Shown: in pieces, positions 35,537 to 44,168 of the stretch
Position numbering within the stretch: position 1 is the stretch's first letter
Layout: each line of letters begins with the position of its first letter
Assembly: GCA_965367695.1 (NCBI GenBank)
Contig: CBDUKB010000001.1
Location: 1-64,000 of the forward strand
Origin: Putridiphycobacter sp965367695
Lineage (GTDB): Bacteria; Bacteroidota; Bacteroidia; Flavobacteriales_D; Crocinitomicaceae
Direction of reading: 5' to 3'
DNA length: 64,000 bases
Notes under the pieces: generated by a model
Seen by the model: the letters and a program-made list of their open reading frames with translations, nothing else
What the model was told of the DNA's origin: nothing
The model's database searches: none
Made by a program: the position numbers and the translations under genes

Positions 35537-35544
35537 TAAATTTG
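35537..35544 (+). promoter_or_regulatory. TAnnTTTG element before the SDR gene
   Basis: TAAATTTG, 36 nt before the ATG at 35581. It supports that start over any upstream one, since the longer frame would begin before this element. Confidence 0.5.
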
Positions 35545-35580
35545 TATCTTGCACTGTTTAACAAATTACAACATAATGAA

Positions 35581-36294
35581 ATGATTGCATACATTACAGG
35601 TACCTCTTCGGGGATTGGAAAAGCTTTGGCTGAAACCTTATTGAAGCATAACCATCAAGTTATTGGACTTTCAAGAAAACAAAGTATCAAGCATGCGAAT
35701 TACACGCATATTGCTATTGATTTGAGTGACTTAAAACAAGTAAAGGCCTTTGAGTTTTCAGCGAATGTGAAGGATAATATCATTTTAGTCAACAATGCTG
35801 GGACAATTGGACCAATATTACCGGTAGGAAGGTTAGTGGCTGATGAAATTATTAAGTTAAATAATTTAAACATTACTGCCCCACAAATTTTGTGCAACCA
35901 ATTCATTCAAAAATATCAGGCCAACATAAAGCAATCCTATCAAATCATTAATATCAGTTCCGGTGCAGGAAAACGGCCTATTGATGCATGGGCGAATTAT
36001 TGCGCCTCGAAAGCAGCAATTGATTTATTTACACAAACCATTGAAATTGAGCTAAAAGAAAGAGGTAAAAACAATTGGCGTGTTTTTTCTATCGCTCCAG
36101 GTGTAGTTGATACACCCATGCAAGCGTTCATCAGAAATGCAAATCCGAAAGCATTTTTAAATCTCCAAAGATTCATTGACTTAAAAGAAAGTAATTCATT
36201 GGTTTCTGCAGGAGATGTTGCGATTAAACTCATGGAAATCATTGGCAATCCAAACCAATTTGATAATACCCTCGTTTCTTTAAATACAAAGTAA
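35581..36294 (+). CDS. Short-chain dehydrogenase/reductase
   Basis: A 237-residue NAD(P)-dependent oxidoreductase with a Rossmann fold. Motifs are the cofactor loop TGTSSGIG at residues 6-13, NNAG, the catalytic Ser in INISSGAG and YxxxK in NYCASK. PGVVDTPM completes the cofactor site. Basic residues after the second strand (GLSRKQS) suggest NADP. The start at ATG 35581 (MIAYITGTSSG) gives the usual N-terminus; a longer frame from 35497 would add 28 residues that do not fit the family. The substrate is unknown. Confidence 0.92.
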   Translation: MIAYITGTSSGIGKALAETLLKHNHQVIGLSRKQSIKHANYTHIAIDLSDLKQVKAFEFSANVKDNIILVNNAGTIGPILPVGRLVADEIIKLNNLNITAPQILCNQFIQKYQANIKQSYQIINISSGAGKRPIDAWANYCASKAAIDLFTQTIEIELKERGKNNWRVFSIAPGVVDTPMQAFIRNANPKAFLNLQRFIDLKESNSLVSAGDVAIKLMEIIGNPNQFDNTLVSLNTK

Positions 36295-36397
36295 GGAATG
36301 AGATCATCTAATAGCCTTCCTATACTTCTGTATTAATTATTACTAAAATAAATTAAAAATACCGTATTTTTACCAGATAGAAAATCAACCGCACACT

Positions 36398-38491
36398 ATG
36401 AAATTTATTTTTTCAATCCTATTTATGTCCCTTGCAATTTTTTCAATGGGTCAAACGAATTGGTGTGGGACTGATTATTATTTCCAACAAAAGCTAACTG
36501 AAAACCCTAATTTACAACAACAAGTCAATGAGCATATGAATAGAATGCATATGCAAGGCATAGCTTCTGATCGTTCAGATTCAATCATCATACCGGTTGT
36601 TTTTCACATCATACATGACAATGGCATAGGAAATATACCAGATGCTCAAATTCTTGAGGGTTTGAGAATATTGAATGAGGACTTTAATCGATTGAATGCT
36701 GATACTGTTGATACTAGGAATACTGCAAATGCTCCGTTTTTACCCCTTGCGGCAAATCCAAAAATATGTTTTCAATTGGCGAAACTAGATCCTAATGGCA
36801 ATTGTACAAATGGTATTGAAAGAAGAAATTCAGCAGCTGGAACCTATAATGGGAGTGATGCAACATCTAAATTTTATGCTGGCGGCGGTATGAATGCTTG
36901 GAATAGGTCAAACTACTTTAATATTTGGGTGGTAAATGACATAGAAAGCGCTGACCCATTCTTTACTATTTATGGGTATGCCCAATTTCCTTATACTGGT
37001 GCTGCAAGTACTTATGGGGTTATCATTCGACAAGACCATATTGGTGAAACCACAACAGGAGAAAGAACATTGACACATGAGGTCGGACATTGTTTAGGAC
37101 TGTTTCATGTATTTCAAGATGGTTGTGGTTCCAATGGAACGAGTTGTGCAAATGCAGGTGATTATTGTTGTGATACCCCACCTTCTTTTCAAGCATTTCA
37201 AGCATGTGACACCACCCATAATTCATGTAACCAAATTCAAAATGGAGACTTTTATGGAGTTGATGTATACGACCAGTTAGAAAACTATATGAGTTACAGT
37301 GATTGTCAAAATATGTTTTCAAACGACCAGAAGAATATCATGCATTATAATATTGATAATTACGCTTTTTTAACTAGTTTGACTTCATCAACAAATATTA
37401 TTAATACAGGTGTTTCGTTACCTGCGACCTTATGTAAAGCAGAATTTGCTTCAAGCACAAAAGTAATTTGTGAAGGAAATTCAATTGACTTTTATGATTT
37501 ATCATATGGAGGAATAACCACAAGAAACTGGACACTCACTGGGGGTTCCCCAAGTAGTAGTGCTGATTCATTAATTACAGTGACTTATAATACACCTGGT
37601 ATATATGAAGTGTCAATAACCGTATCTGATGGGGTAAGTAGTTTGACTGAAACGAAGACTGCATATATCACGGTTTTACCAGATCCTGGTACTGATTTAC
37701 CGATCCAAGAAGGGTTTGAAAGCATTACTTTCCCTGACAATTATAACTATTTCACAAGTGAAAATAATTCAGTAAACGATTGGGAAATCACTTCTGCTGC
37801 AGCCAATACAGGTGTAAAATCCTTGTGGTATAACAATTATCAAAAAGGCAATCCAGGCAGCATTGTTTCTTTTGAATCTGGCACCATAGATTTGAGTGTT
37901 GTGGATCCTTCAGATGATTTAATATTCACTTTTGACTATGCATATAATAAAAGAACGAGTTCAGATGATGATTATCTAAAAATTTATGTTTCTGTAAATT
38001 GTGGTGAAACTTGGGTCTTACGTAAATCAATACATGGTAGTTTTTTGAACAGCAATGTAACTTCCAGTTCTTTTACACCCAATAGTCTTGACGATTGGGA
38101 CAATGTTTCCATTGGCAATATTACAAGTGCATATTTTGTTTCTAATTTTAAATATCGATTTGAATTTGAATCAGATGGAGGGAACAATATATTTATCGAT
38201 AACATTAATATTGTGCCAACTTCTTGGTTGTCGATTGAAGAGGAAGAAAATCTTTCCTTCATTCAAATCTATCCAAATCCAGTAAACGATATATTGTATG
38301 TTCGATTAACAAACCCAAACACACTTATAAAAGTTTATGATGCCATGGGCAAAGAAATCGCAATGCCTTATACAGGACAAACAATGGAAAGCAATATTCA
38401 GTTTTCAACAGCTCATTTAGCAAAGGGCATGTATTATATTTCCTTTCAAAACGAACATGGATCTTTCACAAAGAAATTCGTAAAAAAATAA
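36398..38491 (+). CDS. Secreted M43-type zinc metalloprotease with PKD and T9SS domains (copy 1)
   Basis: A 697-residue exported protease of the pappalysin-like M43 group. Layout: signal peptide 1-19 (ending FSMGQ); catalytic domain about 62-325 with the extended zinc site HEVGHCLGLFH at 227-237, a Cys-rich stretch just after it (DGCGSNGTSCANAGDYCCD) and the Met-turn segment YMSYSDC; PKD-like domain about 345-425; a jelly-roll adhesion-type domain about 435-605; type A sorting domain from IYPNPVND. The PKD and jelly-roll parts likely bind substrate or surface. First of three paralogues in a row on this strand. Confidence 0.93.
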   Translation: MKFIFSILFMSLAIFSMGQTNWCGTDYYFQQKLTENPNLQQQVNEHMNRMHMQGIASDRSDSIIIPVVFHIIHDNGIGNIPDAQILEGLRILNEDFNRLNADTVDTRNTANAPFLPLAANPKICFQLAKLDPNGNCTNGIERRNSAAGTYNGSDATSKFYAGGGMNAWNRSNYFNIWVVNDIESADPFFTIYGYAQFPYTGAASTYGVIIRQDHIGETTTGERTLTHEVGHCLGLFHVFQDGCGSNGTSCANAGDYCCDTPPSFQAFQACDTTHNSCNQIQNGDFYGVDVYDQLENYMSYSDCQNMFSNDQKNIMHYNIDNYAFLTSLTSSTNIINTGVSLPATLCKAEFASSTKVICEGNSIDFYDLSYGGITTRNWTLTGGSPSSSADSLITVTYNTPGIYEVSITVSDGVSSLTETKTAYITVLPDPGTDLPIQEGFESITFPDNYNYFTSENNSVNDWEITSAAANTGVKSLWYNNYQKGNPGSIVSFESGTIDLSVVDPSDDLIFTFDYAYNKRTSSDDDYLKIYVSVNCGETWVLRKSIHGSFLNSNVTSSSFTPNSLDDWDNVSIGNITSAYFVSNFKYRFEFESDGGNNIFIDNINIVPTSWLSIEEEENLSFIQIYPNPVNDILYVRLTNPNTLIKVYDAMGKEIAMPYTGQTMESNIQFSTAHLAKGMYYISFQNEHGSFTKKFVKK

Positions 38492-38523
38492 TGCAGCAAT
38501 TAATTATAAATCCGATTGCTGTA
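38492..38523 (+). other. Hairpin between metalloprotease copies 1 and 2
   Basis: A 9-bp stem, 38492-38500 with 38515-38523 (one G-U pair), with a 14-nt loop. There is no T run, so it is not a clear terminator. It starts right at the stop codon of copy 1 and may protect the mRNA end or weaken read-through. Confidence 0.4.
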
Positions 38524-38569
38524 GCAACTATAACCTAAATTAACACTTAATAAAAACCAACAATTCATT

Positions 38570-40669
38570 ATGAAATTTATTTTTTCAACCCTATTCATTG
38601 CCTTATCAATTTTTACAATTGGCCAAACTGATTGGTGTGGTACTGATCATTATTATCAAAAGAGTTTAGCCGAAAATCCGGATTTACAACAACAAATTGA
38701 TGAGTATATGGCAAGAATGCATAGCCAAGGGGTTGCGTCTCACCGATCGGACTCAATTATCATACCTGTTGTTTTCCATGTGATACACGATAATGGTATT
38801 GGTAACATTTCGAATGCCCAAATTTTCGACGGTTTGAGAGTGCTTAATGAAGATTTTAGTAAAATGAATGCTGATACTGTAAATACTAGAAACACAGTTG
38901 ATGCACCTTTTTTACCAAGAGCTGCGGATGTAAAGATTTGCTTTCAATTAGCCAAATTAGATCCGAACGGAGACTGTACAAACGGAATAGAAAGAAGAAA
39001 CTCAGCAATTGGAACTTATAATGCAGGTGATGCGACTTCAAAAAGTTATGCTGCAGGAGGAATGAATGCATGGAATAGGTCAAAATATTTTAACATATGG
39101 GTGGTGAATGATATTGAGAATGATGATCCAAATAGCATTATATTAGGCTATGCTCAATTCCCTTATTTTGGGCAACCAAATACTTACGGGGTAATTATTC
39201 GTCAAGATAGAATTGGTGATATTGGAACAGGAACAGGGGATAGAACTTTGACACACGAAGTTGGTCACTGTTTGGGATTATTTCATGTTTTTCAAGATGG
39301 TTGTGGTTCAAACAATACAGACTGTTCAAGTAATGGTGATTACTGTTGTGATACTCCTCCTTCAGCTCAATCAACTCAATCATGTAACGCCACATATAAT
39401 TCTTGTAATCAAATCCAAAATGGAGATTTTTATGGGACTGATGTTTTTGATCAATTGGAGAATTTTATGAGTTATTCTGATTGTCAAAGCATGTTTTCTT
39501 TAGACCAAAGAAACGTGATGTATAGTGCGATTAACAATTATTCATTCTTGACCAATTTAACTTCTTCTGCAAATCTAGTAAGTACTGGTGTAAGCCTTCC
39601 GGCTGTGTTATGTAAGGCCGACTTTGAATCTAACAAACAAGTAATTTGCGCTGGAAGCACCATTGATTTTTACGATTTATCATTCGCTGGTATTACTTCA
39701 AGAACTTGGACAATAAATGGGGGAACACCAAGTTCAAGTACCGATTCATTAGTGGCAGTGACGTTTAATACACCTGGTGTATATGAGGTTTCTTTAACAG
39801 TTTCTGATGGGTCAAATAGTATGACGGAAACAAAAACAAGTTATATTTCTGTATTACCGGAACCAGGCAATGATTTACCAATTCAAGAAGGATTTGAAAA
39901 TGTAACTTTTCCAGATAATATTAACTTTTTCACCTCAAGTTTTACGGGTATAGACGACTGGAAGATTACTTCTAATGCTGCACATTCCGGTGCAAAATCC
40001 TTATGGTTTAATAATTATCAAAATGGAAACCCTGGTTCAACAATATCATTCGAATCCGGTTCAATTGATTTAAGTGTAATGGATCCTAGCGACGATTTGA
40101 TTTTTTCTTTTGATTATGCTTATAACAAAAGAACATCTACAAGTGATGATTATTTAAAAATATATGTTTCAAATAATTGTGGGGAATCGTGGGTATTGAG
40201 AAAACAGCTTCATGGAAGCTTTTTAAGTAGCACTGTTACTTCTAGCGTCTTCACGCCAAGTAGTTTGGATGATTGGGACAATGTATCAATCACCAACATT
40301 ACAAGTACATATTTTGTATCTAATTTCAGGTATCGATTTGTGTTTGAATCAGATGGAGGGAATAATATTTTCATTGATAATATTAATATTGTACCAGAGT
40401 CATGGTTGTCAATAGAACAAGAAGAAGATTTGTCCTTGATTCAAATATATCCGAATCCGGTAAATGATGTCCTAAATGTTCAATTAGCAAATTCAAGCAC
40501 CAGTATTAAAGTGTTTGATGCCGCTGGTAAAGAATTAGAGATGATTCAATTTAACCAGACAAGTGAAAATAATATTCAAATTTCTACTAATCATTTAGCT
40601 GTAGGTTTATATTATATTTCATTTACAAATGAACAAGGTTCAATTACTAAAAAATTCATCAAGAAATAA
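38570..40669 (+). CDS. Secreted M43-type zinc metalloprotease with PKD and T9SS domains (copy 2)
   Basis: A 699-residue paralogue of the preceding gene, alike over its whole length including the signal peptide (MKFIFSTLFIALSIFTIGQ) and even the codons of the first 20 residues. The zinc site is again HEVGHCLGLFH, followed by the same Cys-rich insert, the MSYSDC Met-turn, a PKD-like domain, the jelly-roll domain and a type A sorting domain (IYPNPVND). Small insertions occur near DIGTGTGDRTL. It starts 78 nt after copy 1 and ends 2 nt before copy 3, so at least copies 2 and 3 share a transcript. Confidence 0.93.
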   Translation: MKFIFSTLFIALSIFTIGQTDWCGTDHYYQKSLAENPDLQQQIDEYMARMHSQGVASHRSDSIIIPVVFHVIHDNGIGNISNAQIFDGLRVLNEDFSKMNADTVNTRNTVDAPFLPRAADVKICFQLAKLDPNGDCTNGIERRNSAIGTYNAGDATSKSYAAGGMNAWNRSKYFNIWVVNDIENDDPNSIILGYAQFPYFGQPNTYGVIIRQDRIGDIGTGTGDRTLTHEVGHCLGLFHVFQDGCGSNNTDCSSNGDYCCDTPPSAQSTQSCNATYNSCNQIQNGDFYGTDVFDQLENFMSYSDCQSMFSLDQRNVMYSAINNYSFLTNLTSSANLVSTGVSLPAVLCKADFESNKQVICAGSTIDFYDLSFAGITSRTWTINGGTPSSSTDSLVAVTFNTPGVYEVSLTVSDGSNSMTETKTSYISVLPEPGNDLPIQEGFENVTFPDNINFFTSSFTGIDDWKITSNAAHSGAKSLWFNNYQNGNPGSTISFESGSIDLSVMDPSDDLIFSFDYAYNKRTSTSDDYLKIYVSNNCGESWVLRKQLHGSFLSSTVTSSVFTPSSLDDWDNVSITNITSTYFVSNFRYRFVFESDGGNNIFIDNINIVPESWLSIEQEEDLSLIQIYPNPVNDVLNVQLANSSTSIKVFDAAGKELEMIQFNQTSENNIQISTNHLAVGLYYISFTNEQGSITKKFIKK

Positions 40670-40671
40670 AT

Positions 40672-42795
40672 ATGAAAATCCCTTTATTATTAGTCACTTT
40701 ACTTTTACAAGTAGGTGCAGTTGTTCATGCGCAAACACAAAGTTTTCATGACCCAATTATGTGTGCTGAGCACATTGAAAGAGCGAATTTAGCTGCCGAA
40801 AATGATTCCTACAAATTTCAGGATAGTGTAGATCAAGCAAATTTCGAAGTGGATTATCAATCGTACTTAGCTACTTTTAATAGTGATGATCGCTCAACAT
40901 ACACCATTCCAGTAGTGGTACATGTTGTTCATTTGGATGGCGTCGAAAATATTTCAATTGCCCAAATAAACAATGCCATTGAAACTTTAAACAGAGATTT
41001 TAATATGGCGAATTCAGATTTGGGTAATACGGTTCCAGCTTTTTCAGGAATTACAGGAAACCCGAGTTTTGAATTTGTGTTGGCAACCAAAGATCCAAAT
41101 GGTAATTGTCACAGTGGAATTACGAGAACAGCTTCAAGTACGACTTACGATTCTGGCATGAGTAATGGTGGGCATGCAATTGTTGATGCAGTAGCTGCTG
41201 AACATGGAATTTGGCCACAGAAAGATTATATGTCCATTTTTGTTTGTATCGATCCTATTGGGGCAGCCGGTTATACTTATCGACCATCAAATTTCTTTAA
41301 CCCGAATGAAATGTATGGCGCTATTTTTATGCGTCACGATTATATGGGTACAATTGGAACAAGTTCAAATACAGCAAGACATACTTTGGCGCATGAAGCA
41401 GGACATTGGTTTAATTTAGCACATTGTTGGGGTTCAACTAATAGTCCGAATGAACCGAACAATTGCAATGATGACGACAATGTTGCAGATACACCGAATA
41501 CAAAAGGTTGGACAGCTTGTAACACTTCGGGTGTTTCATGTGGTTCCCTCGACAATGTTCAAAATATAATGGAATATTCATATTGTTCAACTATGTTTAC
41601 GGATGGTCAAGCTGCAAGAATGCAAGCTGCTTTGTTAAATAATACAGCAGGAAGAAGTAATTTATCGACCAATACAAATTTACAGGCAAGGGGAGTATTA
41701 AGTCCAACTAATGAAAATTGTGCAGCAACATTCGTTCAAACAAATACCATTTCATGTGCTGGAAGTAGTATTGAGTTTGCAGATGTGTCATTTCATAACA
41801 TCACAAATAGAGTTTGGTCATTTCCTGGGGGTTCACCGAGCACTTCAACGGATTCGTCAGTAGTTGTTAGTTATACTACAGCTGGTCAGTATCCAGTTAC
41901 CTTAACGGTATCGAACGCTACGAATCAAGAAACAGTTACCATTAATGATTATATCAGTGTGTTGGAAGTGCCGGGAACGGCATTGCCATATTTCGAAAGC
42001 TTTGAGAATCAAACTGGTTTCCCCGATAATATTAGTTTTTCTGTTCAAAACCCAAACAGTGATTATGCCTGGCAAATTAAAAATGGTGTTGGAAGTTCAG
42101 GGAATAATTCCTTGTTTTTAAATAACCATGCTGCCAACGGAATTGATGTAGATAAAGTTATTTCTGGAGCGATTGATTTAAGTATTTTATCCCCAGACAA
42201 TGATTTGAAATTTGAATTTAAATATGCTTACCATAAAAGGAACAGCCAAGATGACGAATACTTAAGATTATACGTTTCGAATGATTGCGGTGAAACATGG
42301 GTATTGAGGAAATCAATTCATGGAGATTTCCTAAACTCAAATGTACAGTCTAGTGGTTTTACACCAAGTGCGGACGATTGGAAAAAAGTGACCGTAACAA
42401 ACATTAATGAAAATTTTTTCGTACCAAATTTCAGGTATAAATTTGAGTTTATTTCTGAGTCGGGAAATAATATTTATATCGACGATATTAATATCGTTTC
42501 TCCCGATTATGTTGGTCTTGAAGATGGTGTAATAGGTGTAAAACAAGCGGCAAGTTTGTTTCCAAATCCTACTAACAATACAAGTAAGCTTGTATTAAAT
42601 GGTTATTCAAATAATCAGGTTGAGGTTGCATTGTATGATATAAATGGTAGCATGATTAAAATACTCTATAATCAAACCGTTGAGCAAAATCAAGTAAATG
42701 TTCCTATCAATACTTTTACGCTCAGTAAAGGGGTTTATGTAGTCAGCATAAAAAGTGATGATAAAATAGAGACCTTGAAATTAATTAAACAATAA
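40672..42795 (+). CDS. Secreted M43-type zinc metalloprotease with PKD and T9SS domains (copy 3, divergent)
   Basis: A 707-residue member with the same domain order but a clearly different N-terminal half. The signal peptide ends near VVHAQ. The zinc site reads HEAGHWFNLAHCWG, and the insert is NSPNEPNNCNDDDNVADTPN, acidic rather than Cys-rich. The Met-turn part is IMEYSYC. The PKD and jelly-roll halves are close to copies 1 and 2 (DDEYLRLYVSNDCGETWVLRKS). It ends in a type A sorting domain (FPNPTNNTSK). The order suggests an older duplication for copy 3 and a younger one for 1 and 2. Confidence 0.93.
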   Translation: MKIPLLLVTLLLQVGAVVHAQTQSFHDPIMCAEHIERANLAAENDSYKFQDSVDQANFEVDYQSYLATFNSDDRSTYTIPVVVHVVHLDGVENISIAQINNAIETLNRDFNMANSDLGNTVPAFSGITGNPSFEFVLATKDPNGNCHSGITRTASSTTYDSGMSNGGHAIVDAVAAEHGIWPQKDYMSIFVCIDPIGAAGYTYRPSNFFNPNEMYGAIFMRHDYMGTIGTSSNTARHTLAHEAGHWFNLAHCWGSTNSPNEPNNCNDDDNVADTPNTKGWTACNTSGVSCGSLDNVQNIMEYSYCSTMFTDGQAARMQAALLNNTAGRSNLSTNTNLQARGVLSPTNENCAATFVQTNTISCAGSSIEFADVSFHNITNRVWSFPGGSPSTSTDSSVVVSYTTAGQYPVTLTVSNATNQETVTINDYISVLEVPGTALPYFESFENQTGFPDNISFSVQNPNSDYAWQIKNGVGSSGNNSLFLNNHAANGIDVDKVISGAIDLSILSPDNDLKFEFKYAYHKRNSQDDEYLRLYVSNDCGETWVLRKSIHGDFLNSNVQSSGFTPSADDWKKVTVTNINENFFVPNFRYKFEFISESGNNIYIDDINIVSPDYVGLEDGVIGVKQAASLFPNPTNNTSKLVLNGYSNNQVEVALYDINGSMIKILYNQTVEQNQVNVPINTFTLSKGVYVVSIKSDDKIETLKLIKQ

Positions 42796-42810
42796 AAAAG
42801 TAATTCGCAT

Positions 42811-42842
42811 AAAAAAAGGGGTAAATTATTATTTACCCCTTT
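42811..42842 (-). terminator. Terminator between metalloprotease copy 3 and the DUF2853 gene
   Basis: A perfect 12-bp stem (42815-42826 with 42831-42842) with a TATT loop. The T run is on the minus strand (A run from 42811), so it mainly ends the DUF2853 gene; the strong stem may also act on the plus strand. Confidence 0.85.
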
Positions 42843-42862
42843 CTTGTTTAAAGTATTTCAAT

Positions 42863-43204
42863 TTATTTATAAACCCCAGCTTTGTTAAATTTTTCTACTA
42901 ATAAATAATAGAAAATTGCTCTGTATTTATTTTTATTTGATTTTCCCATTTCATTTATTACGTCTTCAATAGCGCTGTCTAAAGTTGGACCATCTTTCAA
43001 ACCTAACTTCTTGATTAAGAAATTATTTTTTACTGTAGCCAATTCTTTTGCATCAGATCCTGAAACAGTAGATGAATCTGCATTATATATAGAAGGTCCG
43101 CATCCAATCACTACTTTTTCAAATAAGTCATTATTTACGTTTTTAATACCCAATTTGGTCATTTCTTTTTTGTACTTTTCAATTAATTCCGCTCTTTTAC
43201 TCAT
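42863..43204 (-). CDS. DUF2853-family protein
   Basis: A 113-residue cytoplasmic protein. The start MSKRAELIEKYKKEM, the central VVIGCGPSIYNADSSTVSG and the LATVKNNFLIKKLGL segment match the DUF2853 family as I remember it. It is helical and small. No function is known for the family. A single gene with its own terminator. Confidence 0.88.
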   Translation of the reverse strand: MSKRAELIEKYKKEMTKLGIKNVNNDLFEKVVIGCGPSIYNADSSTVSGSDAKELATVKNNFLIKKLGLKDGPTLDSAIEDVINEMGKSNKNKYRAIFYYLLVEKFNKAGVYK

Positions 43205-43482
43205 AGTTGTTAAGTTTAATATGTATGCTAAAGATAGTACTTTTCGATTATTTTAAAAAGTTTCTGTTTTATATTTTTAAAACAAAGTTTTACACATCTT
43301 CCTTCTGCTTTCATTTTTGCCTTTTAATGAATCGTTAAATCCATCTTTATGAAGGGAAATTTGATGCAAAATAGTACTGATTAATATTTTTCAAATGAAA
43401 GATTAATTAAATTTCAGGCGAAATGAATAAGTTTTAATCCTTTATTCTCATTGAAGATATTTAATTCACTGTAAGGGAACAA
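43205..43482. other. Intergenic region between divergent DUF2853 and udk genes
   Basis: About 280 AT-rich bases before the udk promoter. I see no gene, tRNA or strong hairpin. The minus-strand side should hold the DUF2853 promoter; the nearest match there is TATCTTTA, one base off the TAnnTTTG consensus. Confidence 0.5.
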
Positions 43483-43511
43483 TTGAATTTTGATTTATTC
43501 TTTTAGTTTTG
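43483..43511 (+). promoter_or_regulatory. Promoter of udk
   Basis: TTG (43483-43485), 18 nt, then TAGTTTTG (43504-43511): a full match to the Bacteroidota consensus. It lies 42 nt before the ATG. Confidence 0.75.
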
Positions 43512-43553
43512 TACAAAAGTTGATTATTTCTAAAGCTGTACTAAAAAAATTAA

Positions 43554-44165
43554 ATGTCAAAAAAACTAATTGTTGGAATTACAGGAGGAAGTGGTGTAGG
43601 CAAAACGACATTGATTGATTTATTGTACAAGGAATTTCCGAATAAAATTACCACCTTTTCATTAGACAACTATTATTTACCAATTGAAAAGCAAGCACTG
43701 GATGAAAATGGACATGTTAATTTTGATTTGCCTTCGGGTCTAGATGTTGAAAGAATGGAAAGCGATTTTTTAAAATTAATTTCAGATCAATCCATTTCAT
43801 TCTCTAGGTATAATTTTAACAATCCAATCAATGAGCGAGAAAAGGTTATACTCGAGCCGAAAGACATTATTCTAGTAGAAGGATTATTTGTGATGTATTA
43901 CCCATTTTTAAAAGAAAAACTAGACTATAAAGTTTATTTAAAAGTGGATCCTTCAGTTCAATTAGAAAGGCGTTTAAAAAGAGATGTCAAGGAAAGAAAT
44001 TATTTAAGAGAAGATATCATTTACCAATGGAATAATCATGTTTTACCAGCTTATAAAAACTATGTGTCGCCTTTTGAAAATGAATCAGATTTAATTATTA
44101 CCAACAACATGTCATTTGATAAGAACATGCATATTTTAATTGAAAAGATTAAAACAGTATTATAA
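43554..44165 (+). CDS. udk: Uridine kinase
   Basis: A 203-residue P-loop kinase that phosphorylates uridine and cytidine in pyrimidine salvage. Walker A is GGSGVGKT at residues 10-17. The substrate region is FSLDNYYLP, then VEGLFVMYYP, and the lid is RRLKRDVKERN. Length is usual for the family. Its stop is 3 nt from the stop of the convergent 1294-residue gene. It may also be a close relative in the uridine kinase/phosphoribulokinase family, but the motif order favours udk. Confidence 0.9.
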   Translation: MSKKLIVGITGGSGVGKTTLIDLLYKEFPNKITTFSLDNYYLPIEKQALDENGHVNFDLPSGLDVERMESDFLKLISDQSISFSRYNFNNPINEREKVILEPKDIILVEGLFVMYYPFLKEKLDYKVYLKVDPSVQLERRLKRDVKERNYLREDIIYQWNNHVLPAYKNYVSPFENESDLIITNNMSFDKNMHILIEKIKTVL

Positions 44166-44168
44166 GCA

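Noticed and set aside
35497..35580. Longer N-terminus for the SDR gene
   Set aside because: The added 28 residues precede the cofactor loop unusually, and a TAnnTTTG element lies inside them.
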